From positions 9,886,708-9,950,707 of the forward strand of contig CM046456.1 of NCBI GenBank assembly GCA_025506515.1: DNA of 64,000 nucleotides, in the 5' to 3' direction. The notes beneath the pieces are model-generated. The model had not been told where the DNA came from, ran no database searches, and saw only the letters and a program-made list of their open reading frames with translations. The DNA is from Flaveria trinervia (Eukaryota; Streptophyta; Magnoliopsida; Asterales; Asteraceae). Shown here piece after piece: positions 44,346 through 56,977 of the stretch. A program made the translations under genes and the position numbers. Each line of letters opens with the position of its first letter. Position 1 is the first letter of the stretch.

Positions 44346-44413
44346 AGTGGTTGTACCAAAATATATTAATGCTAGTATTTTGAAAATTAGGAGCTCAACA
44401 CACTGTGATTATG

Positions 44414-44444
<31 letters not shown>

Positions 44445-44445
44445 A

Positions 44446-44485
<40 letters not shown>
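44414..44485. repeat. TA microsatellite
   Basis: Nearly pure TA repeat of about 70 bp. A run of Tyr/Ile codons reads through it and is not a gene. Confidence 0.95.
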
Positions 44486-44490
<5 letters not shown>

Positions 44491-47218
44491 TGCCTATAGA
44501 AAGGACAACACGGTCTTTTCACTTAAATCACTTAAAATTAAGAGATGCACAACTATCAAAGCATGTTTTACAAGTCTAAAGCACTCACTACTTGAGAATC
44601 ATTTATTTCAAGTTTTCAACAATATGTCAAGAGAAAGATTCCTCTCAGGTCAAGAAAAGTACCCTAATTGACATTCCAGATATGGTGCCAGGCATGGATA
44701 CATGGAAAGAACTGCACGTCAAAATTAATCGACATTCACGAAAGAGACAATTACAGTGAGAAATGGCGCACTATTTTGAAATTTCAAATCTCAAATCACA
44801 AATTAGTCCTACAAAGTTACACCCTCTCAATCATGTGCATATCCTGAGGTAATTGCATTTCCGTTTTAAGTATATATGGCTACTATTGTTTATATGTTAT
44901 GCATAAAGGGATTGGATTTTCTGATTTGTTATTGAGATTTCTTGAGCTTTTATTGGGAGAACTTAAGGATTCACGGTGGTCGGCGTTCAACATCAACAAT
45001 GAAGATGCTAACTCTGTTAGGGTTAATCGAATCAACATCTGAGGTCACCATCATATATCGTTCGATCACATCAAGACAAACGAATCAATGTTTGAGGACA
45101 CAATCAGGTATAACTGTATAAGTATGAAGCTATATTGATTTTTTTAGGATGGAGTTTGCCAATATGCTTTCTGCAAATTGAAATGTGGGTCGAAAGTTTA
45201 TATTGGTGTTAAAACTATATTGTTTTAGTTTTTACTGTTTTCAAACATTCATTAATAACTACCATTGTCATGTCCTCATACATTTGCATCACAAATAAAT
45301 AGTTTCATAAACATATCTTACATGAAACCAAACCCTTGTAATATCAACCTTCACAAAATCTGTACATCTAGGTCAGGCTTCATTCAAGTGTAAGACTCTA
45401 ATCTCATCTTAATTGCTCCTAAGCGTCACCAACCTTTTGGTGTTCAATAAATATTTTCATCGATTTATATAATTTCTTAGGTTACATGTCCTTGCAAACT
45501 ATGTTGTTTTGCATCGGAATCATAAAAGTAGGCAATTAACTCGGGTAACATGCATCAATATATTGTGTTAGATATTTTGTATCTTGTAATGTAAGATTGT
45601 TATCAATGCGACTAGCGTTTATAACTATGATTTCACGATTGGTTGAGTTCTACCATGTTCTTTTCCCGTTAAGAGCACAAAATTGTACATAATTATGAAA
45701 GAGTATGATGATTGTCTAATGTCTTGATTAAGTGTTGTATATGAACATAAAATCGAGCTAAGATACAGGAGTTCAAGAGCTAATACTAAATTGTTAGTCG
45801 CCAACATTATAGACCGGGCTATAGCATGTATCAAATCAAATGTCATTCCTTTTGTAGGCATATATTGTAGCAAACGCTAACAACTCGATGAAAGAAAACC
45901 ATTAGATAAAAAGACAGACTAAAGATTCAAGCTTTGATAAGGTACAAAGAAATGTAAGGCACTAACATATGGCAAGTAACTCTCTTTACACTCATGATAA
46001 TAGGTTTGAAAACAATAGATAGGTGCAAATCTATATCTTGTCAAATTATATTCATTGCAAATGTTGTTGGTACATAAATTTCAACGGTCTATTTTTCATC
46101 ACGAGCACCTTAACAAGAGAAAAAACATAATTTTTTAGTTAGCAAAATCCACTAATCAGTTAGCAAGTTGTGGTAATTTATTCTTATTTTAATATCATAT
46201 TCCTTATTACTTGATAGTATGTATTAGTTTATTTATAATATTTTCAAGTTCGGATTTGAAGATAATAGTCGATTCCTTTATATTTTGGGGTATCTATTTT
46301 GCGTGTGTTTTGTAATATTTGTAGTAGTATATATACCGTTGGCGAGTGCTATTTATGTATGTTTGGTGTGAGTAAATATTGAGGTTTATTAGACTAAATG
46401 GGTGTAAGGAGTCTTAAGATTGACACAAAGAGTTTTAGTTTTGGTGTGATATATGGCATTTCATTTTGTGTATGATTCGTTCCGTATAATGTTATATGAT
46501 TTGTTACAGGTCCTCTTTCCATTGATGATATTCTTTTCACGGTTTCATAGCCGACATATATCAGGTTTGATTTGCAAGAACTAGTTGGTTCCTTTCTATA
46601 TAGGGAAATCAGCACTAAATGGTAACTGTATTGTAGATATCATTCAAAAGATGTTGCTTCTTGGGAGATTGCATCCTCTATGAAGAACTCGTAATGGATT
46701 ATCTAAAAGCTTTTAAATCGGGTTTTTAGTTTACTCTACTAGAATTATAATGCTTTGGAAGCTTTATCACTCTGTATTTGGAGTTCTTAAATTCTTGAGG
46801 ATCCTATAATGTAATGTGTAGGAGTCAAACAGTTCTAGCAAAACTACTCAAAACAATTTTACACATTTTGAATTATGAACTTTTTTATGTTCGAAGTTTA
46901 TATTCTTAGTTTTGCATTTGAGTATTTTATACTTACTTGATGATGACAAAAGGCGCTTGAAAGACACCCTCAAGGACAATATATTTGTTGTTGCCTTAAG
47001 CTTTGATCCCATGATTTTGCCCCACATGGTAAAACATTTTGATGGAGTTGCAAAAACGAAGAGATATATCGCTTTCACTTATCATCTACCCTGTCATTTT
47101 GGTGAGCTATTTCCATACTTGGAGATCTATAATCTAGATATTATGTCAAGTGGTGTTATCTATTTTACACACATGAATCGTATTGCAAAAGTAGAGACGG
47201 ATTAAAATGTTTGTCGCT

Positions 47219-47247
47219 GCCGCCGCATCGCGCGGGTATCTTACTAG
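47219..47247 (+). mobile_element. Helitron-like 3' end (tentative)
   Basis: GCCGCCGCATCGCGCGGGTATCTTACTAG has a short GC hairpin (CCGC...GCGG) about 10 bp before a terminal CTAG followed by T, as expected for Helitron 3' ends (CTRR, inserted before T). The matching 5' TC end was not located. The candidate region is 44490-47247. Confidence 0.4.
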
Positions 47248-48310
47248 TATGTTTATATATATAATGTGTGTGTGACTTGTGAGTGTGTGGTTTTACCAAT
47301 GCTTACCAATAGTTGACCAGATTTGACTTTTATAGACTAGTGCCCAAATAACACCATTCTCATAATTAAACACCTTTGTTTCACCCAATCACCACCAATT
47401 TACACTTTGGTTACCAAACACCCTCGTTTGGACTTGCACCTTTATAAGCTACCACAAACCATCGATTCTACTGCCATCCACCACCATGAACAACAACTAA
47501 AAACAACTTCATTCCGCAGATCTAGACCACATACATTCATACAACCACATATCTGAAATCAAACCCACCATCACAAACTTTGTTCCAGAAACACTAGAAT
47601 CACCACCATGAATCCCACTCATCATCGTCACTATAATTCCATCACAACCCCCATCACTGACGTCTAAACACTATCACAACCAGCATCATTGTGACCAACA
47701 GCTACCATCACGTCTGCAACCACAACCACAATCACCACCGCCTTAGTTGACCTAAACCCTAACCAACACAGCCACTTCCATAGGAACACCATCTGAACCA
47801 CCACCATCACATATCACTTTTGTCACCAACCTGAACTTGAACTTGTGAAACCTATAATGAGAAATAAGGAGATAGAGTTGCTTATATATGTAGGGTTAGG
47901 TTAGTGGGTCCGTACCTTGTTTATTCATGTCACGTAGAACTCGTTTCGCGTCGCGTTTAATTTTTTTCCTTTTTTAATAATGATTGATATATTATTTGGA
48001 ACAATAATAATTTGTCGCTACGACACTCCATGTGTCACGCTTATCATAGAAGCTGATTATTTCTAGCGTTATTCGTCTATTATTCTGATTAGTCACATTC
48101 TGAGTTTACAAAGTTCACATTATGATTTGCTATGCTTGTTTATGTATTATTTGAGCCTAGCGTTACTAAATGGAGCTTCTATGACCCTAATTATCTTAAT
48201 GGTCCTTGCATGTAGGTCTAGGTTCTAGTTTATATCCGGTTTAAACCCAGATGTTCTAATCTAAGACGTTAACGTGCCTTTATAAATGGGTCAATTTTAG
48301 GGTTGCCACA

Positions 48311-49115
48311 TTATATTGCTTTAGTAATTTTATACTGTTTTTGTATTATATATTTCTATACTATTTCAATAATCTTATATTATGTAATCTAAAAAATCAT
48401 CCTAATATCCAGTCATACTTTATACTGTTGTATGACAGATGTAAGGAATAAAGATGATGAACAAGTCCATCAATGATTTGTTTTACCTATTATTCTCATA
48501 ATTTTATATTTTTATTTTCATCCTTTCTTTTATTAAATTTTTTTATTTTAATCATGATCATTTGATAATTAACTTCTTATTGAAACCTTCTTTATAACTC
48601 AAATGGAATCTAATATACTATATATTGACATATTAAAAAAAATTTCTAACCCGTTTCATGCTTTACAATTTTAAAAGCACACATAAGTGTCTTACCAAAA
48701 TTTTCTTAGACTTTTTCTGACTTCAACTAATCATAACTTAGTCATAAAAAACTAAAATTGAGTAAAATCGGACTCTAATATTAATTTCATCAGATTACCT
48801 TTTTAACGATAGTTTATATGTCTTCAAAGTCAATCGGACGACTTAACAATAGCATTCACAAGATAAATGCGCATGTTAGCACATTTTGTCTTGTGCTGCT
48901 GTTTTGATCTGTTTTCGCGTATTTTCATTAAAAAAAATCCTAAATGAAAGTTGTTTGGAAGACTATGATCTAGTTAAATGTAACTTTTTGTAATTTTATG
49001 AAACTGTTTGTATTTTTAAAATATGTTCAAACACGTACCAAACATTATGTTCAAAATCTAAAATGTGTGCAATAATACTTTTCCAATCTAGCTTTCACGT
49101 TTTGGTATTCTCTAA
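48311..49115. other. AT-rich DNA, nothing recognised
   Basis: No gene or repeat recognised between the tentative solo LTR and the G2 element. Confidence 0.6.
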
Positions 49116-49560
49116 ACACCTGTAAGGCCCCGTTCCCGGGATGTTATAGCTGGTCAATCATTGCCCATAAAACATATATTTTCATTAAATTAAAGAAAAG
49201 CATTGCAGCGGAATCGTCAAAATAGACATCTCATTTCATTATAAAAGTTTTCGCAAAACAATACATCATTATCAAAGTTACAAACACATGTTGTATTACA
49301 TTACAAAAACATTTTAAAAATGGATACCATCCAAAAGAGCTGAGTAGCCGCCCCGTGCCATCCACAACAACATTACCTGCCATCTGGAAACACATAAAAG
49401 TCAGCGTTGCTGAGTGAGTTCTAGTTTTATAATAAAACATACTTTATCATTCGTTAAAACCGTTCTTTACATTTGCATATGGTCACACATCATACGTACA
49501 CATAGATAATAACATGATTATCTTCATCATTCATCTTTCATTCACTTTCCATAACTTCTG

Positions 49561-49777
49561 TACCAATGCCATGTGCTATATCCCAACTATACGGATACTG
49601 GGCCGAAGTCTATAAATAGACAGCTATACACTGGTGCCACAGTACCGGGATAAGAGGCAAAGGTTCTATACCAATGTCATATACTATACCCCAACTATAC
49701 GGGTATTGGGGGCCGGAGTCTATCGATAGACAGCTATACATGGTGCCACAGTACCGGGGTAATCGACAAAGGTTCTA
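49561..49777. repeat. Tandem repeat, two units, in 3' LTR of G2
   Basis: Units 49561-49668 and 49669-49777, each from TACCAATG to AAGGTTCTA. Each contains the inverted repeat GTCTAT-AA/CG-ATAGAC. The right LTR has three units. Confidence 0.9.
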
Positions 49778-50254
49778 TACAAATGGTCGATCATAAATAC
49801 GGACCCCGATGTGCATCCTTCTAAGGTAGTTAACCCACACACCGTGGACTAACACCCTTCATTGGGTGTGTTCCCTCCATACTTTGCTTGCAAGCCTTTC
49901 ATTACTTTAATTCATTCGTTAATGCATGCATTCTTTCATTACATCCTCTTTTCATTATCTTCCACTTTACGTTACATAATACTTTCATTTCATTCATTAA
50001 CATAGAAGGTAAAGCCACGAGAAGACATCAAAAAAAGCAAGGAACATAATAAACATACAACATCACCATACAAGGCATAACATACATACATAACATACCA
50101 CCTACATACCATCCCGCATAACATACATCATCATACATCAAGTCCATTACAACTTCTATGACCTCAAAAGTCAGCTTACATGAGCCCCCGGAAACCTCCC
50201 AAGTCAAAGCTTACATCTACACCTCTCCCCGAAAGTCAAAAAGTTAAACTATGC

Positions 50255-50610
50255 TCTTCGGGCGCATGAGCCCTATTTGGGCGTATGGACACCCTTCAGT
50301 CGCATGGCCTCCCACGCGACTGAACACTTAGGCGAATAAACATCAGGCGGTTGGACCCTATGCGAATGTACCCAATGCGGATGAGCACTAATGCGGATGG
50401 GCACTATGCGGATAGGCACTAATGCGGATGGGCACTATGGGCGAATGAACCCAATGCGGTTGAGTACCTAGGCTATGGACCTTAGTCGCATGACCCCATG
50501 CGAATGACCCTCAGTCGCGACTCGCAAGCGTATGGACTCCAGTCGCACGACTCGCATGCGAATGAACCTCAGTCACATGCCATTCGGTCACATAGCCCTA
50601 GTTGATGTAG
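50255..50610. repeat. Word array in 3' LTR of G2
   Basis: Degenerate words such as GCGAATGAACCCAATGCGG and CAGTCGCATGACC recur. The matching array in the right LTR is at about 58225-58555. Confidence 0.75.
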
Positions 50611-51154
50611 AATGCAGTTCATCCCGAACCCAATCTGCACTTTTCGGCCTCCAAACCCTCTCAAACTTGTTCTAAGCCCAAATCAACCATCCTAACCCTT
50701 AGAAACACATACCACAACACCATTCGAGCACACACAAGCCCGAAAACAAACTCCACTCGAATCACACACAAACATATACAACGGGTTCAACACACACTTC
50801 GAAAATGGGTTTTACTATGTGCTCCAGCCCCATATCAGTTGAAAACATGTAAAAGAGGGGTCCTAGAACTCACACAAACAACATCGTCGAGTAGAGCTTC
50901 ATCTAACCCGCTACACCTCAACTTTCACGCTTGAATCCACGAAACCGAAGCTTGAAACCCCTTTTTCTCCTTTTCTTCTCCCTTGGCCGAATTTTGTGAG
51001 TGTGGGGGAGGGTGTGGGCTGCCCTCCCCTCTTAATCCCCCACTCTTCCAAACCTTCTCCCGTTTTGGCAATTTTGTTCCCTCGACTTTGGACTTTATTT
51101 CTTTCTTTCTCTTTTTCTCTTCTTTGGCTTCAAGGGAAATAACCGTGCGTTACA

Positions 51155-51168
51155 AGTCCACCCCCCTT
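51155..51168 (-). other. Polypurine tract of G2
   Basis: On the minus strand AAGGGGGGTGGACT directly precedes the 3' LTR. Confidence 0.8.
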
Positions 51169-51179
51169 ATATAGGTTTC

Positions 51180-53307
51180 GTCCCTGAAACCTGTTATTCC
51201 TCGAACAAACATGGGTAATGCTGCCTCATTTCTTTTTTAGTCTCCCACGTAGACTCGGATCCTCAGCTTCCACTATACATGCACAAGAGGGACCACTTCA
51301 TTCCTCAATCTCTTCTTTTTTCGATCGATGATTGCCACTAGTTGCGCCACATAATTAAGCCGTTCATCTACTTCGATATCCTCCAGTGGAACAATCATAT
51401 CCTCATCTGCCAAACATTTCCTCAGATGAGATACGTGGAATGTCGGGTGAATTCCACTTACTCCTCTATAGTAATTCTAGTCTATAGGCCACCTCTCCTA
51501 CTCGTGCAATGATTCGAAAAGGCCCTATGTATCTTGGGCTTAATTGCCTCGCTTTCGGAACCGAATGATACCCTTTCAAGGTGAGACTTTCAATATAACC
51601 CTGTCACCCACCTGGGACTCAATCGGTCTATGTCGTTTATCAGCATACGAATATGTCTATCTTTGGCTGCCTTCATGAGGCTTTGATCTTTTCAAGCTTC
51701 TCAGTCGTAGCCTCGATTACCTCGACGCTTCCTAACTCTTTCTGACCAATATCACCCCAACACACGGGTGTTCAGCATCTCCTACCGTATAAATCTCATA
51801 AGGTGGCATACCAATACTGGCATGATAATTGTTAGCTAACGGTAAGTGGTCATCCCGATTCCCTCCAAAATTGATAACACATGCCCGAAGCATGTCCTCT
51901 AATGTCTGAATGGTCCTCTCTAACAGACCATCCATCTGGGGATGATAAGCCTGCTAATGTATAACCTTGTCCCCATTGCATCGTGGAATTTCTTCCAAAA
52001 TTTGGATGTAAACCAGGTGTCACGATCAGACACAATAGGCACCAGTACACCATGACGAGTCACAATCTTCTTAATGAAAAGATCCATCAACCTCTCGGAG
52101 GAATATGTCTCGTGGATCGTAGGAAGTGAGCACTCTTCGTCAAACGGTCAACTATCACCCATATGGCATCATACCTTTCGGGGTACGCGGTAGTTTCGTA
52201 ATAAAATCCATTGTGATGTGCTCCCATTCCACTCTGGTATATCCAACGATTGGGTCTTTCCATATGGCTTCTGATGCTCCGCCTTCACTTGCAAGCAAGT
52301 AAGGCACTTACTCATATACTCGGCCACATCATGCTCCATACCCGGCCACCAATAGTCCTTTTTCATGTCTTGGTACACCTTCGTAGCACCGAGATGAATA
52401 ATGTATCGAGTCTTATGAGCTTTATCCAAAATCTTCACGTGTAGATTCCCATAACGAGGAATCCACATCTGCCCGAATCGGGTCTTAGCACCAAGTGTGT
52501 TTTCACCCAAATTTCACGACCAGACCTCTCATTCTTTCAGAGTTAAGATGATCCTCTTTCAATGCTTCATCTTGAAACACTTTGACTTGCTTCATCACGT
52601 CGGTGGTCGTGATCGACCGGTAAGCTTTCACCCGAATCGGTTCGGGTCTCTCTTTCTGGCTAAGGGCACCCGCCACCATGTTGGCTTTGCTCGGATGGTA
52701 ATGGATCTCGCAATCATAATCCTTTATAAGCTCCAACCATCTTCTCTGCCTCGTGTTCAAATCTTTCTGCTCAAAGAAGTACTTCAAGCTCTGTGGTCGG
52801 TGAATATGGTGCAGTTTGTACCGTATAGGTAGTGTCTCCAAATCCTTAACGCAAAGATCACAGCCGCTAGCTCCAAGTCATGAGTAGGGTAGTTGACCTC
52901 ATGAACCTTCAACTGTCGGGATGCATAGGCTATACCTTTCCTCTCTGCATTAGCACACACCCCAACCCCGAGCAGGAAGCGTCAGAATAAAAACCCCCAG
53001 ATCTTCACTTCCATCGGGTAATGACAGAATAGGAGCTTGAGTCAACCTCGCTTTTAAATCCTTGAACACCTTCTCTTGAGCTTGACCCCATACGAACTTC
53101 ACATCTTTTCGGGTCAACTTAGTTAGTGGAGAAGCGACCTTAGAGAAGTCTTGAATGAACCTCCTGTAGTAGCACGCCAAAGCCAAGAAACTACGAATCT
53201 TGGATGGCGTCTTTGGAGACTTCCATTGCATCATTGCCTCTACCTTGCCAGATCCACCATAATCCCGTCAGGATTCACCACATGACCCAAAAATTGAACC
53301 TCGCGCA
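51180..53307 (-). pseudogene. Gypsy pol C-terminal part: RT end, RNase H, integrase, chromodomain (G2)
   Basis: From 53307 downward the RT thumb/connection reads KSPKTPSKIRSFLALACYYRRF (about 53160-53230), then RNase H remnants (SLKYFFEQKDLNTRQRRWLE, HPSKANMVAGALSQKE) and the integrase zinc domain (KVYQDMKKDYWWPGM, CLTCLQVKAEHQKPYG) near 52300-52430. Pieces of the integrase core (TIQTLEDMLRAC) lie near 51900. A chromodomain-like tail (VAIIDRKKRRLRNEVVPLVHV) is near 51270-51350. Shifts and stops occur every few hundred bases. The element is clearly dead. Confidence 0.8.
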
Positions 53308-55495
53308 TGTAACACCCGGATCTTTTTTTAAAAGTCAAGAAATAAGAATAAAAGCATGAAGGGCAATAAAGTCCAAGAGGATGGACTAAAAGTGTCCAAA
53401 CAGGACAAAACTTTCAAAAGTTGGTGTAAAGGTGAGTATGGCCGCACACCCTCACCTCACTCACCATTTGTCTCGGTTTTAGAGAGAGAGCAGAGAATAC
53501 TCTCGAATTGAAGAAGAAGGGGAAGAAGAAAAGTGAATTCAATGTAAGAATTCAGGGTTTTTATGTTTTTATGTCGGGTTTTAGCCGGTTATGTGATTAT
53601 GTGCTTATGTGTTGTGTTTGTGCTCGTGTGTATGTGTTTGGATGTTATTTCTAGGTGTTTTGAACTCTTTGCAAGCGGGTTAAAAGGAAGAACACCCAAG
53701 TTGCACCAGATGAGTTCTAGACCCCGGTTTTACATGTTTTAAACCATCTTTGGGGCTGAAAACGTATTAAAATGATTTTACAAAGTTTATGTGTGAATAT
53801 CCGTATGTAATGTGTATGTTGGATGTTAGTTCTTGATGGTTTATAGCCTACTCATGTTTAGAATAGCCACATTATACTTAGAACAGATGGGTTCGATGAT
53901 TAGGATTGAAAATATCCTAGAAACATGTTTTACAAAATGCTCATGCGCCTAGATAAGTGTTCATACATCTGAAGTGCCTTAGAAAGAATTAACTGTAAGC
54001 CATGCGCCTAAACATTAGCTCATGCGCCCAAAATTTGCCTTAGAAATGTTTAAGTTCAGCCCATGCGCCTAGAAATGTTAGTCGGATGACTATGGGTGGG
54101 GCCATGCGCCCCAATAGCGCCCATGCGCCCAAGTGGCCCATGCGCCTAAGTGTTCATGCGTCTGAATAGTATCCATGCGCCTAGATTGGGCTGTAATTAC
54201 TAAGTGTTCAGACGTCCAGGAGTCCCCATGCGCCTGAATAGTACCCATGCGCCTGAAAGTGGCCCATGCGCCTAAGTGTTCCCCGTGCGCCTGAATAGTG
54301 TCCACGCGCCTGCAATGTGCCCATGCGCCTAGGACTTAGAATATTTTTCTGATTTTTGGGGAAAATGTGTAAAGTAGGCTTTGAGTTGGGAAATTCTCGG
54401 GGGACTATAAGTTGACTTTTGGGGTCATAGATAGTATGATGGGCATGCTATGGATGATGATAATGATGTTGCATGACTATGCATGATGTATGTTATGTAT
54501 GTATGATGCCCTGTGTGATGATGTATGAATGGTATGTTATGTTATGTTCCTATGATGATGAATGTTTATCTTTCCATGGCTTTACGTGTTATGTTAATGA
54601 ATGAACCGAAAGTATTATGTAACGTAAAGTGAAAGATAATGAAAGAGGAACATGACGAATGAATGCATGCATTAACGAATGAATGAACGTAAAAAGTCTT
54701 GCAAGCAAATTGTATGGAGGTTCACACCCAATGAAGGGTGTTAGCTCAACTGTGTGGGTTAGCTACCCCAGAAGGATGCACACTGGGATCCTTGTGATTG
54801 ACCATATGTATGGGATCCTTGCCGCTTGCCCCAGGTACTGGAGTCAGCTTCGTGCATAATGTTCGGGGTCTATGATAGACCTCAGGCCCAGTAACCAGCT
54901 TCGTGCACAATGTTCGGGGTATAGCATATGGCATTGATCCGGAATGAAAAGAAAAGATGAATGGTGAATGTATTTGCCCCAGGTACTGGAGTCAGCTTCG
55001 TGCACAATGTTCGGGGTATTGTACATGTCACAAGATGTAATGAATGAACGAAGATTAATGAACGTAATGGAAGATAATAATGATATTATCTGTATGTACG
55101 TATGATGTATGACCACGAACTTATGAAATGTATAGTATGGACTCTGTAAAGAAATAAATAACGATTTATGTATGTTTATTATAAAACTAGAACTCACTCA
55201 GCGATGCTGACTTTTATACGTTTTCAGTTGGCAGGTAAACGTTGCTGAGGATGGCACGAGGCAGCTACTCAGCTCTTTTGGATGGCATCCATTTAATCAA
55301 GGCTTTTGTGATGTAATACAACAATGTAATTTTGTAACCAACAAACGATGCATTATTTTGCAAAAGTTTTTAGGATGAAATGAAATGCCATTTGTTTTAT
55401 GTTTTCCGCTGCAATGTTTGATGAATAAATGTAAAGTATATGTTTTACGTGCGATGAATCACCAACTATGAGCGTCCCGGGATCGGGGCCTTACA
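53308..55495 (+). mobile_element. Solo LTR of G2 family nested in G2 (2,188 bp)
   Basis: It begins TGTAACACCCGGATC and ends CGGGGCCTTACA, with GCGCA at 53303-53307 and again at 55496-55500. Joining the flanks restores the RT frame (KFFKCVFWLR/...). Its reverse complement resembles the G2 LTRs, so it is the same family in opposite orientation. It holds the CATGCGCCT array (about 53940-54340) and repeats of GTACTGGAGTCAGCTTCGTG. No internal sequence remains, as expected after recombination between two LTRs. Confidence 0.9.
53940..54340 (+). repeat. CATGCGCCT word array in the solo LTR
   Basis: At least a dozen copies of CATGCGCC(T/C) separated by short AAGTG, GAATAGT and AATGT spacers. Also present at 1590-1745 in the LTR fragment on the left. 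Confidence 0.85.
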
Positions 55496-56050
55496 GCGCA
55501 ACCAGAATACACACTTGAAGAATTTAGCATACAACCTCTCCCTTCTCAACATCCCCAACACCCCTCGAATGTGATCGGCATGCTTATCCTCACTCTTAGA
55601 ATAACTCAAGATATCATTGGTATACACAATCGTTGGTTTATTCAACATCAGCTGACACACAATGTTTGCCCCATAGTTCACCAACCAATTCATTCCTAGA
55701 ACTGCATCAAATCTACCTAAGGTCATCACAAATGGTCTAACAGGAAACTTGCGACCTCCTAGTTCCACGTCACAGCCTTCTATCACCTCAAAAATCCTGG
55801 TAGACTTACCTATGGCAGTTTCTTAATCAAAGGCTCATCCATACTTCTACTCCTAGTGGGCAACTTAGCACAAAAGGCAACATAAAAAAAATTCTTACTA
55901 GCTCTGGAATCAAACAACACAGAAGCAAAAGTTTGGTTACTAGATACGTACCTGACATGACATCGGGGTCTGTCCTAGCCTTTTCCTGCATTATCGTGAA
56001 GACCCTGTGCTCACCTCTACCCTCCAGTTTTGGTCGTCTTCTTGGCTTCA
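55496..56050 (-). pseudogene. Gypsy protease and RT remnant (G2)
   Basis: Protease-like sequence lies at about 55680-55990, ending in LGRFDAVLGMNWLVNYGANIVC. Instead of the RT fingers, the frame jumps to QLMLNKPTIVYTNDILSYSKSEDKH (about 55560-55640). The usual catalytic YIDD/FIDD box thus reads YTND, with asparagine for the first catalytic aspartate. About 130 residues of RT between protease and this box are missing. The piece joins 53307 across the nested solo LTR. Confidence 0.8.
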
Positions 56051-56059
56051 AAACTCTCT

Positions 56060-56627
56060 ACCCTTCGCTCCTTGCAGTACCTGCTTATGTGACCCCTTCC
56101 ACTGCAGTTATAGCACCGTACCACCCCACACTCTCTTGCCAAATGACTGGGCCTTCCACACTTGAAACAGAGGTTTGATCCCCACCTACACTCTTCAATA
56201 TGCCCTTTGGCACACTTACCACACTTTCTCGTCTCCGCACCGGACGAAGTTAAACGCCGGTCATCCGTCCTGGCAACCTTTTTGTTTGGAGTGGCCCCGC
56301 CACGTCAAACCACTTTCCGTTCCAATTCTTGTCGCCGCTACCCTTCTTGCTTACTTCAATAACGGTCGGCTCTTTCACCGTCCTAATTACGTCAGTCACC
56401 ATAGACGGCAGAATCATCTGCATAACCTATTGAACTCCCTCAATAACAGCCTCTTTCAGTGTGGTCCTCAGACTAGCACTATCATCGCCGCCTTCCAGGT
56501 GAGGGATCTCGGGCTCTTCGAGTGCCATTTCAGCAGCCCTAGACATGCTTCTCGTGACACATGGTTCAGCACCACGTCCACTACCACCTTCACCTGACGC
56601 AACCCTCGGATATCTACCATCGGCCAT
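56060..56627 (-). pseudogene. Gypsy gag remnant with two zinc knuckles (G2)
   Basis: An ATG near 56627 opens MADGRYPRVASGEGGSGR, followed by an acidic stretch (ALEEPEIPHLEGGDDS). The central gag core is almost wholly missing, and a KWFDVAGPLQTKRLP-like basic region lies near 56290. Two knuckles, CGRPSHLAREC and CYNCSGRGHISRYC, are at about 56080-56170. It is about half the length of an intact gag, so a deletion is likely. Confidence 0.75.
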
Positions 56628-56965
56628 CCTCAACACACCCACTGAAAGGTTCAAACACCAACACGATCATTCAAGGGAACAACTTAGTTTATGTCAAGTA
56701 CAGTAAGTCCCTAATTACAATGGCTAGTTGTGATTAGCCACTTACTTTACTCTTCATATCCCGAGCATTACCTATCCTGACTACATCAGTATCTAAATCT
56801 ACAAACAACATATAACCACATAACACGCGCACATAATACTAGTTCGCGTTAAGAAAATACCTGATGGCACGTAGCTACTTGGACTGGCATCCCTTCCCTT
56901 TCCGTCCCATTTTTAGTTTAAGTTTAGGTTTATTTTTGAAAATTTACCCATTCACTTAAACTTTG

Positions 56966-56977
56966 GCTCTGATACCA
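56966..56977 (-). other. Primer binding site of G2
   Basis: On the minus strand TGGTATCAGAGC lies three bases after the 5' LTR. Confidence 0.9.

Larger units (their letters stand above)
42169..48310 (-). repeat. Diverged G1-like solo LTR carrying later insertions (tentative)
   Basis: It begins TGTCACACACCCGC, like the G1 LTR start TGTCACATCCCGG. It shares blocks such as CCTGAAAAACATACTTAAAAATG (42429-) and AAAAGGGACCATGAAAATTCATC (43367-) with the G1 LTR in the same order and orientation. A plausible end, GGGTTGCCACA, is at 48300-48310. The flanks CTACA and TTATA differ only by C-to-T changes. It is far longer than the G1 LTR (6.1 kb against 2.5 kb), so insertions must lie between about 43900 and 47300. 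Confidence 0.45.
49121..51154 (-). repeat. 3' LTR of G2 (2,034 bp)
   Basis: The left copy. It holds two 108-bp tandem units (49561-49777) and the CGCATG/GCGAATG word array (about 50255-50610). It ends GTGCGTTACA. Confidence 0.9.

Noticed and set aside
44248..44499. 83-codon frame ending in Tyr-Ile repeats
   Set aside because: Half of it is the TA microsatellite and the rest the GC-rich island.
46912..47205. 97-codon plus-strand frame as a host gene
   Set aside because: No recognisable domain and an AT-rich setting just before a Helitron-like end. Mentioned only as possible captured sequence.
50983..51174. Short frame MAEFCECGGGCGLPS and its twin at 58923-59126
   Set aside because: It lies at the same place in both G2 LTRs and runs into the LTR end. 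It is repeat sequence, not an independent gene.
51732..52053. Two overlapping minus-strand frames treated as separate genes
   Set aside because: One carries integrase core motifs (TIQTLEDMLRAC) in the broken G2 pol. The other is the same DNA in another frame.
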